Shown here in pieces: positions 1 through 7,022 of a DNA stretch of 8,110 nt. The stretch comes from Pseudomonadota bacterium (lineage in GTDB: Bacteria > Desulfobacterota > Desulfovibrionia > Desulfovibrionales > Desulfovibrionaceae). The translations under genes and the position numbers were made by a program. The notes under the pieces were generated by a model. The model made no database searches and was not told the origin of the DNA. It saw only the letters and a list, made by a program, of their open reading frames with translations. The first letter of the stretch is position 1; every line of letters starts with the position of its first letter. The stretch is from contig JAHJKV010000361.1 of the NCBI GenBank assembly GCA_018822065.1, forward strand, positions 1 to 8,110. Reading direction: 5' to 3'.

Positions 1-549
1 GTCTCCGTGGACACTTTCAAGGGCCAGGTGGCCGCTCGTGCCATCGAGGCGGGGGCGAGCATCGTCAACGATATTTCCGGCTGCCGATTTGACCCGGAAC
101 TGCTGGACGTGGTGGCCCAGATGAAGCCGGGGTATGTGCTCATGCACTCTCTGGACCGTCCCGAACGTATGCAGGAGAACCCGAAGTACGATGATGTTCT
201 CGGGGAAATCATGGAATTTTTCGCCGAGCGCTTGCGTGTTCTGACCGGGGCCGGGCTACCGGAATCACATATCGTGCTTGATCCGGGAATAGGCTTTGGA
301 AAGACCCCGGAACACAACATTTTCCTGCTGAAGCACATTGACCGTCTTACGGAATTTGGTCTACCTTTGTATGTGGGTTTATCAAACAAATCGGTATGGG
401 GTGCTTTGCTTCAGCTGCCACTTGAAAAACGACTGCATGCCACCGTGGCCGCCACGGCGATCATGTATTCCAAAGGCGTTTTTGTGCATCGGGTCCATGA
501 CGCCGCCGCAGCGCATCAGGCGCTAAGTGTAGCCGCCGGGATTGTCTAA
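1..549 (+). CDS. folP: Dihydropteroate synthase, C-terminal part (5' end outside window)
   Basis: This enzyme joins 6-hydroxymethyl-dihydropterin pyrophosphate to p-aminobenzoate to give dihydropteroate in cytosolic folate synthesis, and is the sulfonamide target. The frame is open from the first base, so about 182 residues are present. The family is usually near 280 residues, so roughly the first 100 are missing. Visible signatures in order are SVDTFK at the left edge, NDISG (window residues ~22-26), the MH pair near 48, the pterin/phosphate loop DPGIGFGKT (94-102), LSNKS (~127, matching the family S-x-K-S element), and the terminal VHRVHD. The TIM-barrel order is intact with no frameshift. 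The stop is 20 bases before cdaA, suggesting co-transcription. In this lineage ftsH often precedes folP (recollection, not seen here). Identity is very secure; only the start is unknown. Confidence 0.96.
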   Translation, partial: VSVDTFKGQVAARAIEAGASIVNDISGCRFDPELLDVVAQMKPGYVLMHSLDRPERMQENPKYDDVLGEIMEFFAERLRVLTGAGLPESHIVLDPGIGFGKTPEHNIFLLKHIDRLTEFGLPLYVGLSNKSVWGALLQLPLEKRLHATVAATAIMYSKGVFVHRVHDAAAAHQALSVAAGIV

Positions 550-569
550 GCACTGGAAAGCGACAAAAT

Positions 570-1319
570 ATGCTTCAGATTTTCGACATAAAGGTCTCTC
601 TGCGGGACTTCCTGGACATCGGCATCATTGCCCTGATCTACTACTATCTGATCCTGCTGGTCCGCGGGACCAGGGCTGTGGCAGTTATCGTCGGGCTGTC
701 GCTGCTGCTGGTGGTCTATTTCTTGGCGGAGAAGCTCGGTCTTCTGACCCTGCATTGGCTGCTGACCAACTTTCTTGGCTCGATCTTCCTTGTGATCATC
801 ATCCTGTTCAAGAATGACATCCGGCGCGCTCTGGCTCAGATGGGCGGCGGAAGCCTGTTCAAGCGACAGCAGATCGAGGAATTGCTGCTGGACGAATTGG
901 TGACGGCGGTGCTGTCCATGTCCAAGAAAAGGGTCGGGGCCCTCATCGTCATTGAACGCAGCATGCCCCTGGGCGACATCGTCGAACGGGGTCGACTTAT
1001 GGATGCCACTATCACCAGCGACCTGTTGGAGACCGTCTTTCAGACCTCGGCTCCATTGCACGATGGCGCGGTGATCATCCGCGAAGGGCGATTGGCCGCT
1101 GCGGCCTGTGTTTTGCCTCTTTCCACCAAGTTTCGGGGGCAGACGGTGTTTGGTACTCGCCATAGGGCTGCCCTTGGGATCAGCGAGGAGACGGATGCCA
1201 TCACCGTGGTGGTCAGCGAGGAAACCGGCGACGTGTCAGTTGCCATGAACGGCCGCATCACCACCAGCCTGGATGAAACCCGGTTACGTCGCGTGATCCG
1301 AAACGTGTTGGTGAAGTAG
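570..1319 (+). CDS. cdaA: Diadenylate cyclase CdaA (membrane-bound c-di-AMP synthase)
   Basis: This protein condenses two ATP into cyclic di-AMP at the inner face of the cytoplasmic membrane. It is 249 residues, close to family length (B. subtilis CdaA is about 273). The N-terminus shows three hydrophobic helices (about residues 14-31, 35-53 and 60-79), followed by a basic amphipathic segment and the DAC domain (about 95-240). Both catalytic signatures are intact: DGA at 165-167 (in LHDGAVII) and RHR at 197-199 (in GTRHRAALGISEETDA). The ATG at 570 gives the expected membrane segment. It has only a weak Shine-Dalgarno (TGGA, 554-557), so translation may depend partly on folP. The gene lies 20 bases after folP and 1 base before cdaR. 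The cdaA-cdaR-glmM order is the classic c-di-AMP operon of Firmicutes, here in an apparently Gram-negative genome. Confidence 0.97.
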   Translation: MLQIFDIKVSLRDFLDIGIIALIYYYLILLVRGTRAVAVIVGLSLLLVVYFLAEKLGLLTLHWLLTNFLGSIFLVIIILFKNDIRRALAQMGGGSLFKRQQIEELLLDELVTAVLSMSKKRVGALIVIERSMPLGDIVERGRLMDATITSDLLETVFQTSAPLHDGAVIIREGRLAAAACVLPLSTKFRGQTVFGTRHRAALGISEETDAITVVVSEETGDVSVAMNGRITTSLDETRLRRVIRNVLVK

Positions 1320-1320
1320 C

Positions 1321-2235
1321 ATGAAAATTCGTTGGCAAACTGCAAGTCTGGCACTGTTTTTGGCCCTATCAACCTGGTTTTTGGTCACAGGCCGGGAAAA
1401 GGTTGAGACCTGGATTTCCGTGCCTGTGGAGATGATCGGCGCTCAGAAGGGCATTATCATCCAGGATGGGTTTGTGAACCATATCGAGGTCCGGGTGCGT
1501 GGACCGCGGGAATTGGTGCGCTCTCTCAAGGACGAGAAACTGGGCTATCCGTTGAATGTCTCGGAATTGAAGATCGGCAAGAATCCCCTGGAGCTTGATA
1601 CCTCCCTGCTGGACATCTCCAGCGCCTATGAGGTCATGGAATTCAAGCCCGCCAGGCTGCTGCTCACGGTGGACCGCATTTCTAGCAAGAATGTTCCGGT
1701 GTATCTTGTCTGGGAGGGCGAGAAGGAAATGCACCGGGATTATCAGCTTAAAGAGGTGAAGATCACCCCGGCCTTTGTGGAACTGGTCGGGCCGCAGTCC
1801 CTGCTGGACGAGGTGGTCCAGGCCGAGGTGACCTTGGATGCCATCTTTGCTGAGGAAGTCCCCGAGGAGTGGAACACGGAATTGCCTGTGATCCTCGCCC
1901 CCGAGATCGAGTCGCGACCGGGCCGGGTGCGAGTCGATCTGAAGCTGGGACCCAAGACCCAGCGCATTCCCGTCAAGGTGCGTGATTTCGCCCTGGACCT
2001 CCCCAAGGACATAAATCTTTCCATCAAGACCAAGTTGGTCACCCTTGAAATAGAGGGACCGGTGTTCCTGTTCCGGGATGATGATTTCCGGAAAAAAATT
2101 TCCATTCAGGTCCAGGTGAAGGAGAAGCTCGAGCCGGGCAAGAGACAGGTGCCGTTTACGGTGTCCCTGCCTGAAAACTGCACGTTGTTCAGTTCCTCTC
2201 CGGAAACCCTGACCGCCATCGTCAAAGAAAAATAG
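1321..2235 (+). CDS. cdaR: CdaR/YbbR-domain protein, CdaA regulator with three YbbR repeats
   Basis: CdaR is a membrane-anchored extracytoplasmic protein that binds CdaA and modulates c-di-AMP synthesis in Firmicutes. Here the 304 residues begin with a short basic start (MKIRW) and one hydrophobic helix (about 7-23), which fits a single-pass anchor with the rest outside the membrane. Three repeats follow. Each carries a hydrophobic strand ending in Gly-Pro then a hydrophobic turn: VRGPREL (GP at 61-62), LVGPQSL (157-158) and IEGPVFL (246-247), spaced 96 and 89 residues. B. subtilis CdaR has about 483 residues and four YbbR domains, so this is a shorter version. The ATG is one base after the cdaA stop and has a modest GGTGA (1310-1314), suggesting translational coupling that would help keep CdaA and CdaR in step. 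Regulation of CdaA here is inferred from gene order and family. Confidence 0.93.
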   Translation: MKIRWQTASLALFLALSTWFLVTGREKVETWISVPVEMIGAQKGIIIQDGFVNHIEVRVRGPRELVRSLKDEKLGYPLNVSELKIGKNPLELDTSLLDISSAYEVMEFKPARLLLTVDRISSKNVPVYLVWEGEKEMHRDYQLKEVKITPAFVELVGPQSLLDEVVQAEVTLDAIFAEEVPEEWNTELPVILAPEIESRPGRVRVDLKLGPKTQRIPVKVRDFALDLPKDINLSIKTKLVTLEIEGPVFLFRDDDFRKKISIQVQVKEKLEPGKRQVPFTVSLPENCTLFSSSPETLTAIVKEK

Positions 2236-2246
2236 CCGCTTTTCAC

Positions 2247-2252
2247 GAGGAG
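2247..2252 (+). promoter_or_regulatory. Shine-Dalgarno site of glmM
   Basis: GAGGAG lies five bases before the ATG at 2258. A TTG immediately upstream (2255) is in frame and could also be read as a start. The ATG is preferred because it is the stronger codon, has acceptable spacing, and gives the family-typical N-terminus MTKRLFGTDGLRG. Confidence 0.8.
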
Positions 2253-2257
2253 TTTTG

Positions 2258-3610
2258 ATGACCAAGAGGCTTTTTGGCACCGACGGCCTTCGTGGCCAGG
2301 TGAACATCTTCCCCATGACCCCGGATATTGCTCTGAAGCTCGGACAGGCAGCGGGACAGTACTTCAGGAACGGTTTCAAGCGACATAAAGTGGTTATCGG
2401 CAAAGATACGAGGCTTTCGGGCTATGTATTCGAAACCGCTTTGACCTCGGGACTGTGTGCTGCAGGCATGGACGTGTATCTGGTGGGACCCATGCCCACC
2501 CCGGCCATCGCCTTTCTGACCCGCAGCATGCGCGCGGACCTGGGGGTGGTCATCTCCGCTTCCCACAACCCTTTTGCGGACAACGGCATCAAGTTTTTCG
2601 ACCGCGAGGGCTTCAAACTGGCCGATGAGGTGGAGGACGAGATCAGCGCCCTGGTCCTGGCGGAGAATCCGGTCTGGGATTATCCCGAACCAGAGAAGGT
2701 GGGGCGCGCCCACCGGTTGCGAGACGCCTATGGCCGCTACATTGTATACCTGAAGAATTCTTTTCCTCAGCACAGAACCCTTGATGGGCTCAAGATCGTT
2801 CTCGACTGCGCTCATGGGGCGGCCTATGCCGTGGCCCCGACAGTGCTTGAGGAGTTGGGAGCCGAGGTGATCACCATCGGGGTCAAGCCCAATGGCCTGA
2901 ATATCAATGACAAGTGTGGCTCCCTCTACCCCCAGGTTGTTTCCAACGTGGTGGTGGACGAGGGGGCGGATATCGGCCTGGCCCTGGATGGCGATGCGGA
3001 CCGACTGATTGTCGTGGACGAAAAGGGGCAGGTTCTGGACGGGGACCAGATCATGGCTATGTGCGCCCAGGACCTGATGGACCGGGGAGAGCTGGCCCAC
3101 AACACCCTGGTGTCCACGGTCATGAGCAATATGGCCCTGGAGCTCTTCATGAGCAAGCGAGGGGGTAAACTCCTGCGTACTCCCGTGGGCGACCGCTACG
3201 TTGTCGAGGCCATGCGCCGCGAGAACTGCGTGCTGGGCGGTGAGCAGTCCGGCCATCTTATCTTTATGAAACATTCCACAACTGGCGACGGTCTCCTGGC
3301 CGCATTGCAGCTTTTGCGGGTCATGTGCGAGAAGCAGCGTCCTTTGTCCGAACTCTCGGGGCTGCTGACCCCGTTCCCCCAGGTGCTCAAGAATGTGCAC
3401 GTGGAAAGAAAGATTCCCTTTGCCGATGTTCCTGTGGTACAGGATGCCGTGAAGGCAGTCGAAGACGCACTTTCCGGCAAGGGTCGGGTATTGCTTCGCT
3501 ATTCCGGCACAGAATCCGTGGCCAGGGTCATGGTGGAAGGGCAGGACGAGGCCATAGTGAACCAGTATGCCGACGAGTTGTGCGAGGTCTTGCGGAAGCA
3601 TTTGCGCTGA
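2258..3610 (+). CDS. glmM: Phosphoglucosamine mutase GlmM
   Basis: GlmM interconverts glucosamine-6-phosphate and glucosamine-1-phosphate in the cytosol, the step that feeds UDP-GlcNAc into peptidoglycan and lipopolysaccharide. It has 450 residues (E. coli GlmM 445). The four alpha-D-phosphohexomutase signatures are all present. LFGTDGLRG is at 5-13. The active-site serine loop ISASHNP (99-105) has the phosphoserine at 102, the E. coli position. The metal-binding loop DGDADR is at 244-249. The sugar-binding loop GGEQSGH (327-333) and the phosphate-binding loop RYSGTE (414-419) complete the set. The loop motifs separate it from general phosphoglucomutase/phosphomannomutase. It follows cdaR by 22 bases. 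In Firmicutes, GlmM binds CdaA and can inhibit it, so the adjacency may be functional as well as metabolic. The frame is intact and no oddities are seen. Confidence 0.97.
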   Translation: MTKRLFGTDGLRGQVNIFPMTPDIALKLGQAAGQYFRNGFKRHKVVIGKDTRLSGYVFETALTSGLCAAGMDVYLVGPMPTPAIAFLTRSMRADLGVVISASHNPFADNGIKFFDREGFKLADEVEDEISALVLAENPVWDYPEPEKVGRAHRLRDAYGRYIVYLKNSFPQHRTLDGLKIVLDCAHGAAYAVAPTVLEELGAEVITIGVKPNGLNINDKCGSLYPQVVSNVVVDEGADIGLALDGDADRLIVVDEKGQVLDGDQIMAMCAQDLMDRGELAHNTLVSTVMSNMALELFMSKRGGKLLRTPVGDRYVVEAMRRENCVLGGEQSGHLIFMKHSTTGDGLLAALQLLRVMCEKQRPLSELSGLLTPFPQVLKNVHVERKIPFADVPVVQDAVKAVEDALSGKGRVLLRYSGTESVARVMVEGQDEAIVNQYADELCEVLRKHLR

Positions 3611-3612
3611 CC

Positions 3613-3687
3613 TGCAACTGGTCTTCCCCGGCGTCTCGGGACACGAAAGCCGCAACGCGCGAAACTGATGTTCAGAGAGGAGTTGCA
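3613..3687 (+). repeat. Seven-base inverted repeat spanning the glmM-galU gap
   Basis: TGCAACT (3613-3619) just after the glmM stop is the exact reverse complement of AGTTGCA (3681-3687) just before galU. The second arm overlaps the last two bases of the galU Shine-Dalgarno. If paired in the RNA it would close a 61-base loop over the intergenic region. Seven bases at this distance can occur by chance, so the functional claim is weak. The 82-base gap holds no gene and no T-run terminator; only a 4-bp hairpin (CCCG 3627-3630 / CGGG 3637-3640) is visible inside it. Confidence 0.3.
3674..3682 (+). promoter_or_regulatory. Shine-Dalgarno site of galU
   Basis: AGAGAGGAG ends ten bases before the galU ATG at 3693. 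It is purine-rich and one of the stronger ribosome sites in the window, in keeping with independent translation after the longer 82-base gap. Confidence 0.75.
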
Positions 3688-3692
3688 AAGAC

Positions 3693-4562
3693 ATGGAGAT
3701 CAAAAACGTCGTTATTCCGGTGGCGGGTTGGGGTACCCGATCGCTGCCCGCCACCAAGAACGTGCCCAAGGAAATGCTGCCCGTCTATCGCAAGCCCATT
3801 GTTCAGTATATCGTTGAAGAGGCCATCGCTGCTGGGATTTCCGATGTTATCTTCGTCACCAACCAGAACAAACGGATCATCGAGGATCATTTCGACCGCA
3901 ACTTCCTGCTGGAAAACCTGCTGGAGCGGGCTGGCAAGGATCTATTGCTCCAGGAGATCATCCGGGTCGCGGAGATGGCGAACATCATCTCCCTGCGCCA
4001 GAAGGAGCAACTCGGGTTGGGACATGCCATTCTCCAGGCCAAGGATGTTTGCAAACACGATCCTTTTGCCATCATGCTCGGTGACGACCTGGTCTTTGGA
4101 AAGGACGCAGGTATTAAGCAATTGATCGACATCGCCCTCAAGGAGAAAAAGGCCGTGGTCGGCGTTATCGAGGTGCCTAAAGAGCGTGTACACAAGTACG
4201 GCATCATCAAGGGCACGGAAATCGAGCCCGGCCTGTATGAAGTGAACAGCCTTGTGGAGAAGCCGAAACCTGAAAATGCACCTTCCAACCTGGCTATCAT
4301 TGGCCGTTATGTGCTGCTTCCCGAGGTCTTTGACGACCTGGAGAAGCAGGAAGCTGGAGTGGGCGGGGAAATCCAGCTTACGGACGCTTTGCAGGGGTTG
4401 GCTGACCGGGGTAAGCTCCTGGCGGTCAAGCTCCGTGGCAAACGCTTCGATGCGGGTGACTGGGTTGAGTATCTCACTGCGAACATTTACTTTGCCTTGC
4501 AGGATGACGCCTTGCACGATGACCTTTCGGCAAAGCTGCGCGAACTCCTGCCGCCGAAATAG
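3693..4562 (+). CDS. galU: UTP-glucose-1-phosphate uridylyltransferase GalU
   Basis: GalU makes UDP-glucose from UTP and glucose-1-phosphate in the cytosol, supplying lipopolysaccharide, exopolysaccharide and glycosyl donors. The product is 289 residues (E. coli 302). The N-terminal nucleotide-binding signature is IPVAGWGTR (8-16), then LPATKNVPKEML (18-29) with K26 in the KEML element. GWGTR replaces the more usual GLGTR, keeping the glycines, threonine and arginine. Further family features are LGDDLVF, the sugar-site SLVEKPKPE, GGEIQLTDA and a late FDAGDW. It closes the folP-cdaA-cdaR-glmM block and is followed by a strong hairpin terminator. An in-frame 15-base tandem duplication near the 3' end gives ALQDD-ALHDD. 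A CTP-glucose-1-phosphate or dTDP-glucose enzyme is less likely given length and motif spacing. Confidence 0.95.
   Translation: MEIKNVVIPVAGWGTRSLPATKNVPKEMLPVYRKPIVQYIVEEAIAAGISDVIFVTNQNKRIIEDHFDRNFLLENLLERAGKDLLLQEIIRVAEMANIISLRQKEQLGLGHAILQAKDVCKHDPFAIMLGDDLVFGKDAGIKQLIDIALKEKKAVVGVIEVPKERVHKYGIIKGTEIEPGLYEVNSLVEKPKPENAPSNLAIIGRYVLLPEVFDDLEKQEAGVGGEIQLTDALQGLADRGKLLAVKLRGKRFDAGDWVEYLTANIYFALQDDALHDDLSAKLRELLPPK
4494..4523 (+). repeat. 15-base in-frame tandem duplication near the galU 3' end
   Basis: Two adjacent 15-base units, 4494-4508 and 4509-4523, differ at a single base (CAG versus CAC in the third codon). They encode ALQDD followed by ALHDD in the C-terminal helix region of GalU. 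The length is a multiple of three, so the frame is preserved. It looks like a recent slippage duplication, but convergence on an acidic helix repeat is possible. Confidence 0.7.
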
Positions 4563-4575
4563 ACGAAACACCCGC

Positions 4576-4607
4576 AGGCCCCGCCCCGACAGGACGCGGG
4601 GCCTTTT
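4576..4607 (+). terminator. Rho-independent terminator after galU
   Basis: A perfect 8-bp stem, GGCCCCGC (4577-4584) with GCGGGGCC (4596-4603), has an 11-base loop and is followed directly by TTTT (4604-4607). An outer A-T pair (4576/4604) can extend the stem. It begins 14 bases after the galU stop and is the clearest end signal in the window, marking the end of the c-di-AMP/envelope operon. The T-run is short, so some readthrough into priA is possible. Confidence 0.85.
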
Positions 4608-4620
4608 CATGTCAGCAACC

Positions 4621-4625
4621 AGGAG
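4621..4625 (+). promoter_or_regulatory. Shine-Dalgarno site that decides the priA start
   Basis: AGGAG lies four bases before the ATG at 4630. An earlier in-frame ATG (4609) sits immediately after the terminator T-run and has no ribosome site, and the same open frame extends back through galU. The start at 4630 gives MQYWQVVLPSPPF, which resembles the usual PriA N-terminus. No convincing dedicated promoter is seen between galU and priA. Confidence 0.7.
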
Positions 4626-4629
4626 CCCG

Positions 4630-6954
4630 ATGCAGTATTGGCAGGTCGTTCTTCCCAGTCCGCCCTTTGCGGTCCTCACCTACGAGATTCCGGAGTTTTT
4701 CCCGGAGGTCTCGGCTGGGCTGCGGGTGATCGCCCCCATGCGTGGGGGAATGCGAGCCGCGATCCTGACGGCCTCCTGCCCCCGGCCCGAGTTTGCGACC
4801 AAACCGCTGGTCTGGCCCTTGGAGCGCGAGCCTGTGCTTGACCATGCCTGGCTGTCCATGGCCGAGAGTTTGGCCAACCGGCAGATGGTCCCATTGGGCC
4901 ATGCCCTTTCCGTCCTTCTGCCCCAGGGATTGCGCACTGCACAGGTGAGCTTTGCCGCTGATGTGCCTGGACTTCCCAAGGTCCTCGGTCCCAAGGAGAT
5001 TGCCAAGCTCGCAAGCCCGGATATGAAGAAACTGCTTAAGGCCTGGGAAGCGGGCGAGGTCCGGGTTCGACTCAACCCGCGCAAGGAGGCTGAGGCCCGC
5101 ATCGTCGCGCTGGTGGCTGATCCGCCCTGGCCCATCCGTCCGGCTGCCGTCCGGCAGGCCGCGATTCTGGAATATCTGTACGAGCATGGATCCACGTCCG
5201 TGGGAGCTCTGACCCAGCAGTTGGGGGCTGGGGTGGCTGCCATCTGCGACCGGTTGGTCCAGAGTGGGCTGGTACGCTGGGATCAAGACGATCCGTTGCA
5301 GGGACTGGATGATCAGGGAATTGCGGAGGAATTCGCCCCAAGCCCGGACCAGGCTGCCGCCCTCAAGGCATTGGTTGCGAGCATGGAGAAATGGATGGGA
5401 AATACCGGCGTGGTGCACGGCGTCACCGGTTCCGGCAAGACCCATGTCTACCTCGCCCTGGCCGAGCGTGCCCTGGCCGCTGGCCGGTCATGCCTGTTGC
5501 TGGCCCCAGAGGTGGCCCTGGCCCTGAGCTTGATGCGCGCTGTTCGGACCCGTTTTGGCGAGCGATGTACCCGGCTCTATCATGGCTACCAGAATCCGAG
5601 CTTGCGGCAGCGGACCTTTCTGGAGACTGGCGCGGAGGGGGAGCCCCTGGTGGTGGTCGGCACCCGTTCCGCCCTGTTTTTGCCCATGAAGCGCCTCGGG
5701 CTAGTCATTTTGGATGAGGAACACGACGAGAGTTACAAGCAGGAGGAACGGCTCGCTTATCAGGCCAAGGAGGTGGCCTTTGCCCGGGTTCGCCAGGCAG
5801 GGGGCATGCTGGTCCTTGGTTCTGCCACGCCGGACGTCAAGACCTTTCACGCTGCCGACACCGGGCGGGTCCCTGTGGTGTCCATGCCCTCGCGGGTGGG
5901 GGATGGGACCCTGCCCGAAGTGGTGCTGGCCGATATTTCAAAGCACAAGGATCAGCAGGTTCCCTTGGCGCCCGAGGTCGAGGCTGAACTGGTGCGGACC
6001 GTTGAGGGCGGCGATCAGGCCATTGTCATGCTCAACCGGCGCGGCTATTCACCGGTCATGTATTGCTTGGGGTGCGGCGAGGCGGCCAAGTGCCCGTCCT
6101 GCGACGTGGGTCTGACCTACCACAAGAGTCGTGAACGGCTGGTCTGTCACTATTGCGGTCTGACCGTTCCCTATCCGTCCCTGTGCACTGGGTGCGGAGG
6201 CGGACAACATCTTCCCATGGGCGGTGGCACCGAGCGCATCGAGGAATATCTGGATACCGTGTTGCCGGAAACCGCCATGGTTCTGCGCATGGATCGTGAT
6301 TCCGTCCGGCGGCAGGAGAGCCTGGAGCAGATTTTGGACCAGTTTGCCCGGGGCGACGCCCAGGTCTTGGTTGGCACCCAAATGCTTTCCAAGGGACACC
6401 ATTTTCCAAACGTGACCCTGGTAATCGTAGTCGATGGCGACCTGGGGCTCAATCTGCCCGATTATCGCAGCGCCGAGCGGACCTTTCAGCTTCTGGTGCA
6501 GGTCTCTGGACGTGCCGGACGGGGCGAGAGGCCTGGGAGGGTGGTCATCCAGACCCGAAATCCCGGCCATCCCATCTGGACCGATGTCATCGGAGCGGAT
6601 TATGAATCGTTCTATCGGCGTGAGATTGAGAAACGGGAGCGGTTTGGATATCCTCCTTTCTCCCGCTTGGGGCTGGGGCGGCTGAGCCATCCGTTGCAGG
6701 ATGAGGCGGCGGCGGGATGGATCGCCCAAGCCGGGCAACTCATGCGGGCGGCGGCGGTTCCCCTTGGGGTATCGGTGCTCGGTCCGGCTCCGGCACCGCT
6801 GGCCCGGCTGCGAAACCGCCAGCGATACAACTGCCTGCTCAAGGCCGGGGACTGGCCTGCCATCCGGGCTGTCTTTTCGCACCTTTTGTCCGCAAATCCC
6901 AACCCCAGAACCATGCGTCTGGCTCTTGACCTCGACCCGGTGAGCATGCTTTGA
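4630..6954 (+). CDS. priA: Primosomal protein N' (PriA), replication-restart 3'-to-5' helicase
   Basis: PriA recognises stalled or repaired forks and reloads the replicative helicase. The product is 774 residues (E. coli 732). In order: an N-terminal 3'-end DNA-binding domain (about 1-100), a winged helix (about 170-218), the helicase core and a C-terminal domain. Core motifs are Walker A GVTGSGKT (264-271, lysine 270), Walker B DEEHD (362-366), GSATPD, motif V GTQMLSKG (582-589) and motif VI QVSGRAGR (624-631). The zinc-binding insertion has all eight cysteines in four CxxC pairs at 479/482, 488/491, 506/509 and 519/522. Divergence is seen after motif I, where APEVALALS stands in place of the common PEIxLTPQ, and in the N-terminal domain (GLRVIAPMRGG instead of VxVPFGxR). 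The frame is intact and it should be active as a helicase; the divergence is probably lineage-specific. Confidence 0.96.
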   Translation: MQYWQVVLPSPPFAVLTYEIPEFFPEVSAGLRVIAPMRGGMRAAILTASCPRPEFATKPLVWPLEREPVLDHAWLSMAESLANRQMVPLGHALSVLLPQGLRTAQVSFAADVPGLPKVLGPKEIAKLASPDMKKLLKAWEAGEVRVRLNPRKEAEARIVALVADPPWPIRPAAVRQAAILEYLYEHGSTSVGALTQQLGAGVAAICDRLVQSGLVRWDQDDPLQGLDDQGIAEEFAPSPDQAAALKALVASMEKWMGNTGVVHGVTGSGKTHVYLALAERALAAGRSCLLLAPEVALALSLMRAVRTRFGERCTRLYHGYQNPSLRQRTFLETGAEGEPLVVVGTRSALFLPMKRLGLVILDEEHDESYKQEERLAYQAKEVAFARVRQAGGMLVLGSATPDVKTFHAADTGRVPVVSMPSRVGDGTLPEVVLADISKHKDQQVPLAPEVEAELVRTVEGGDQAIVMLNRRGYSPVMYCLGCGEAAKCPSCDVGLTYHKSRERLVCHYCGLTVPYPSLCTGCGGGQHLPMGGGTERIEEYLDTVLPETAMVLRMDRDSVRRQESLEQILDQFARGDAQVLVGTQMLSKGHHFPNVTLVIVVDGDLGLNLPDYRSAERTFQLLVQVSGRAGRGERPGRVVIQTRNPGHPIWTDVIGADYESFYRREIEKRERFGYPPFSRLGLGRLSHPLQDEAAAGWIAQAGQLMRAAAVPLGVSVLGPAPAPLARLRNRQRYNCLLKAGDWPAIRAVFSHLLSANPNPRTMRLALDLDPVSML

Positions 6955-6960
6955 CCTTTC

Positions 6961-6989
6961 TCGACAGCCCCGGTAATTGCGAGTAGAGT
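6961..6989 (+). promoter_or_regulatory. Putative sigma-70-type promoter of the ompH-SH3 unit
   Basis: TCGACA (6961-6966, five of six matches to TTGACA) is separated by 17 bases from TAGAGT (6984-6989, four of six to TATAAT). Transcription would start near 6996, about 27 bases before the ATG at 7023. It lies in the only gap between priA and the next gene, which is 68 bases long. Found by eye only; a chance match is possible. Confidence 0.45.
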
Positions 6990-7022
6990 AGTGTATCTTC
7001 AAACCAAGGATATTCATCGATT

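Noticed and set aside
1369..2403. Long open frame on the minus strand covering cdaR and the start of glmM
   Set aside because: It is the shadow of GC-rich coding sequence. The plus strand encodes recognisable CdaR and GlmM throughout, and the minus-strand product has no recognisable domain.
3626..3640. Possible terminator hairpin between glmM and galU
   Set aside because: Only a 4-bp stem (CCCG/CGGG) and no following T-run.
2243..3769. 508-residue open frame on the minus strand over glmM and into galU
   Set aside because: It mirrors the glmM codons and crosses the intergenic gap. The plus strand has all GlmM motifs. Its length reflects few reverse-strand stops in GC-rich sequence.
4465..4493. 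Possible promoter for priA inside galU (TTGAGT, 17 bases, TACTTT)
   Set aside because: Only about seven of twelve consensus matches, and located more than 130 bases upstream of priA before a strong terminator.
4252..4629. Upstream extension of the priA frame through the galU 3' end
   Set aside because: The extension overlaps genuine galU codons and the terminator, reads as low-complexity Arg/Ser-rich protein, and has no PriA similarity. The ribosome site supports 4630.
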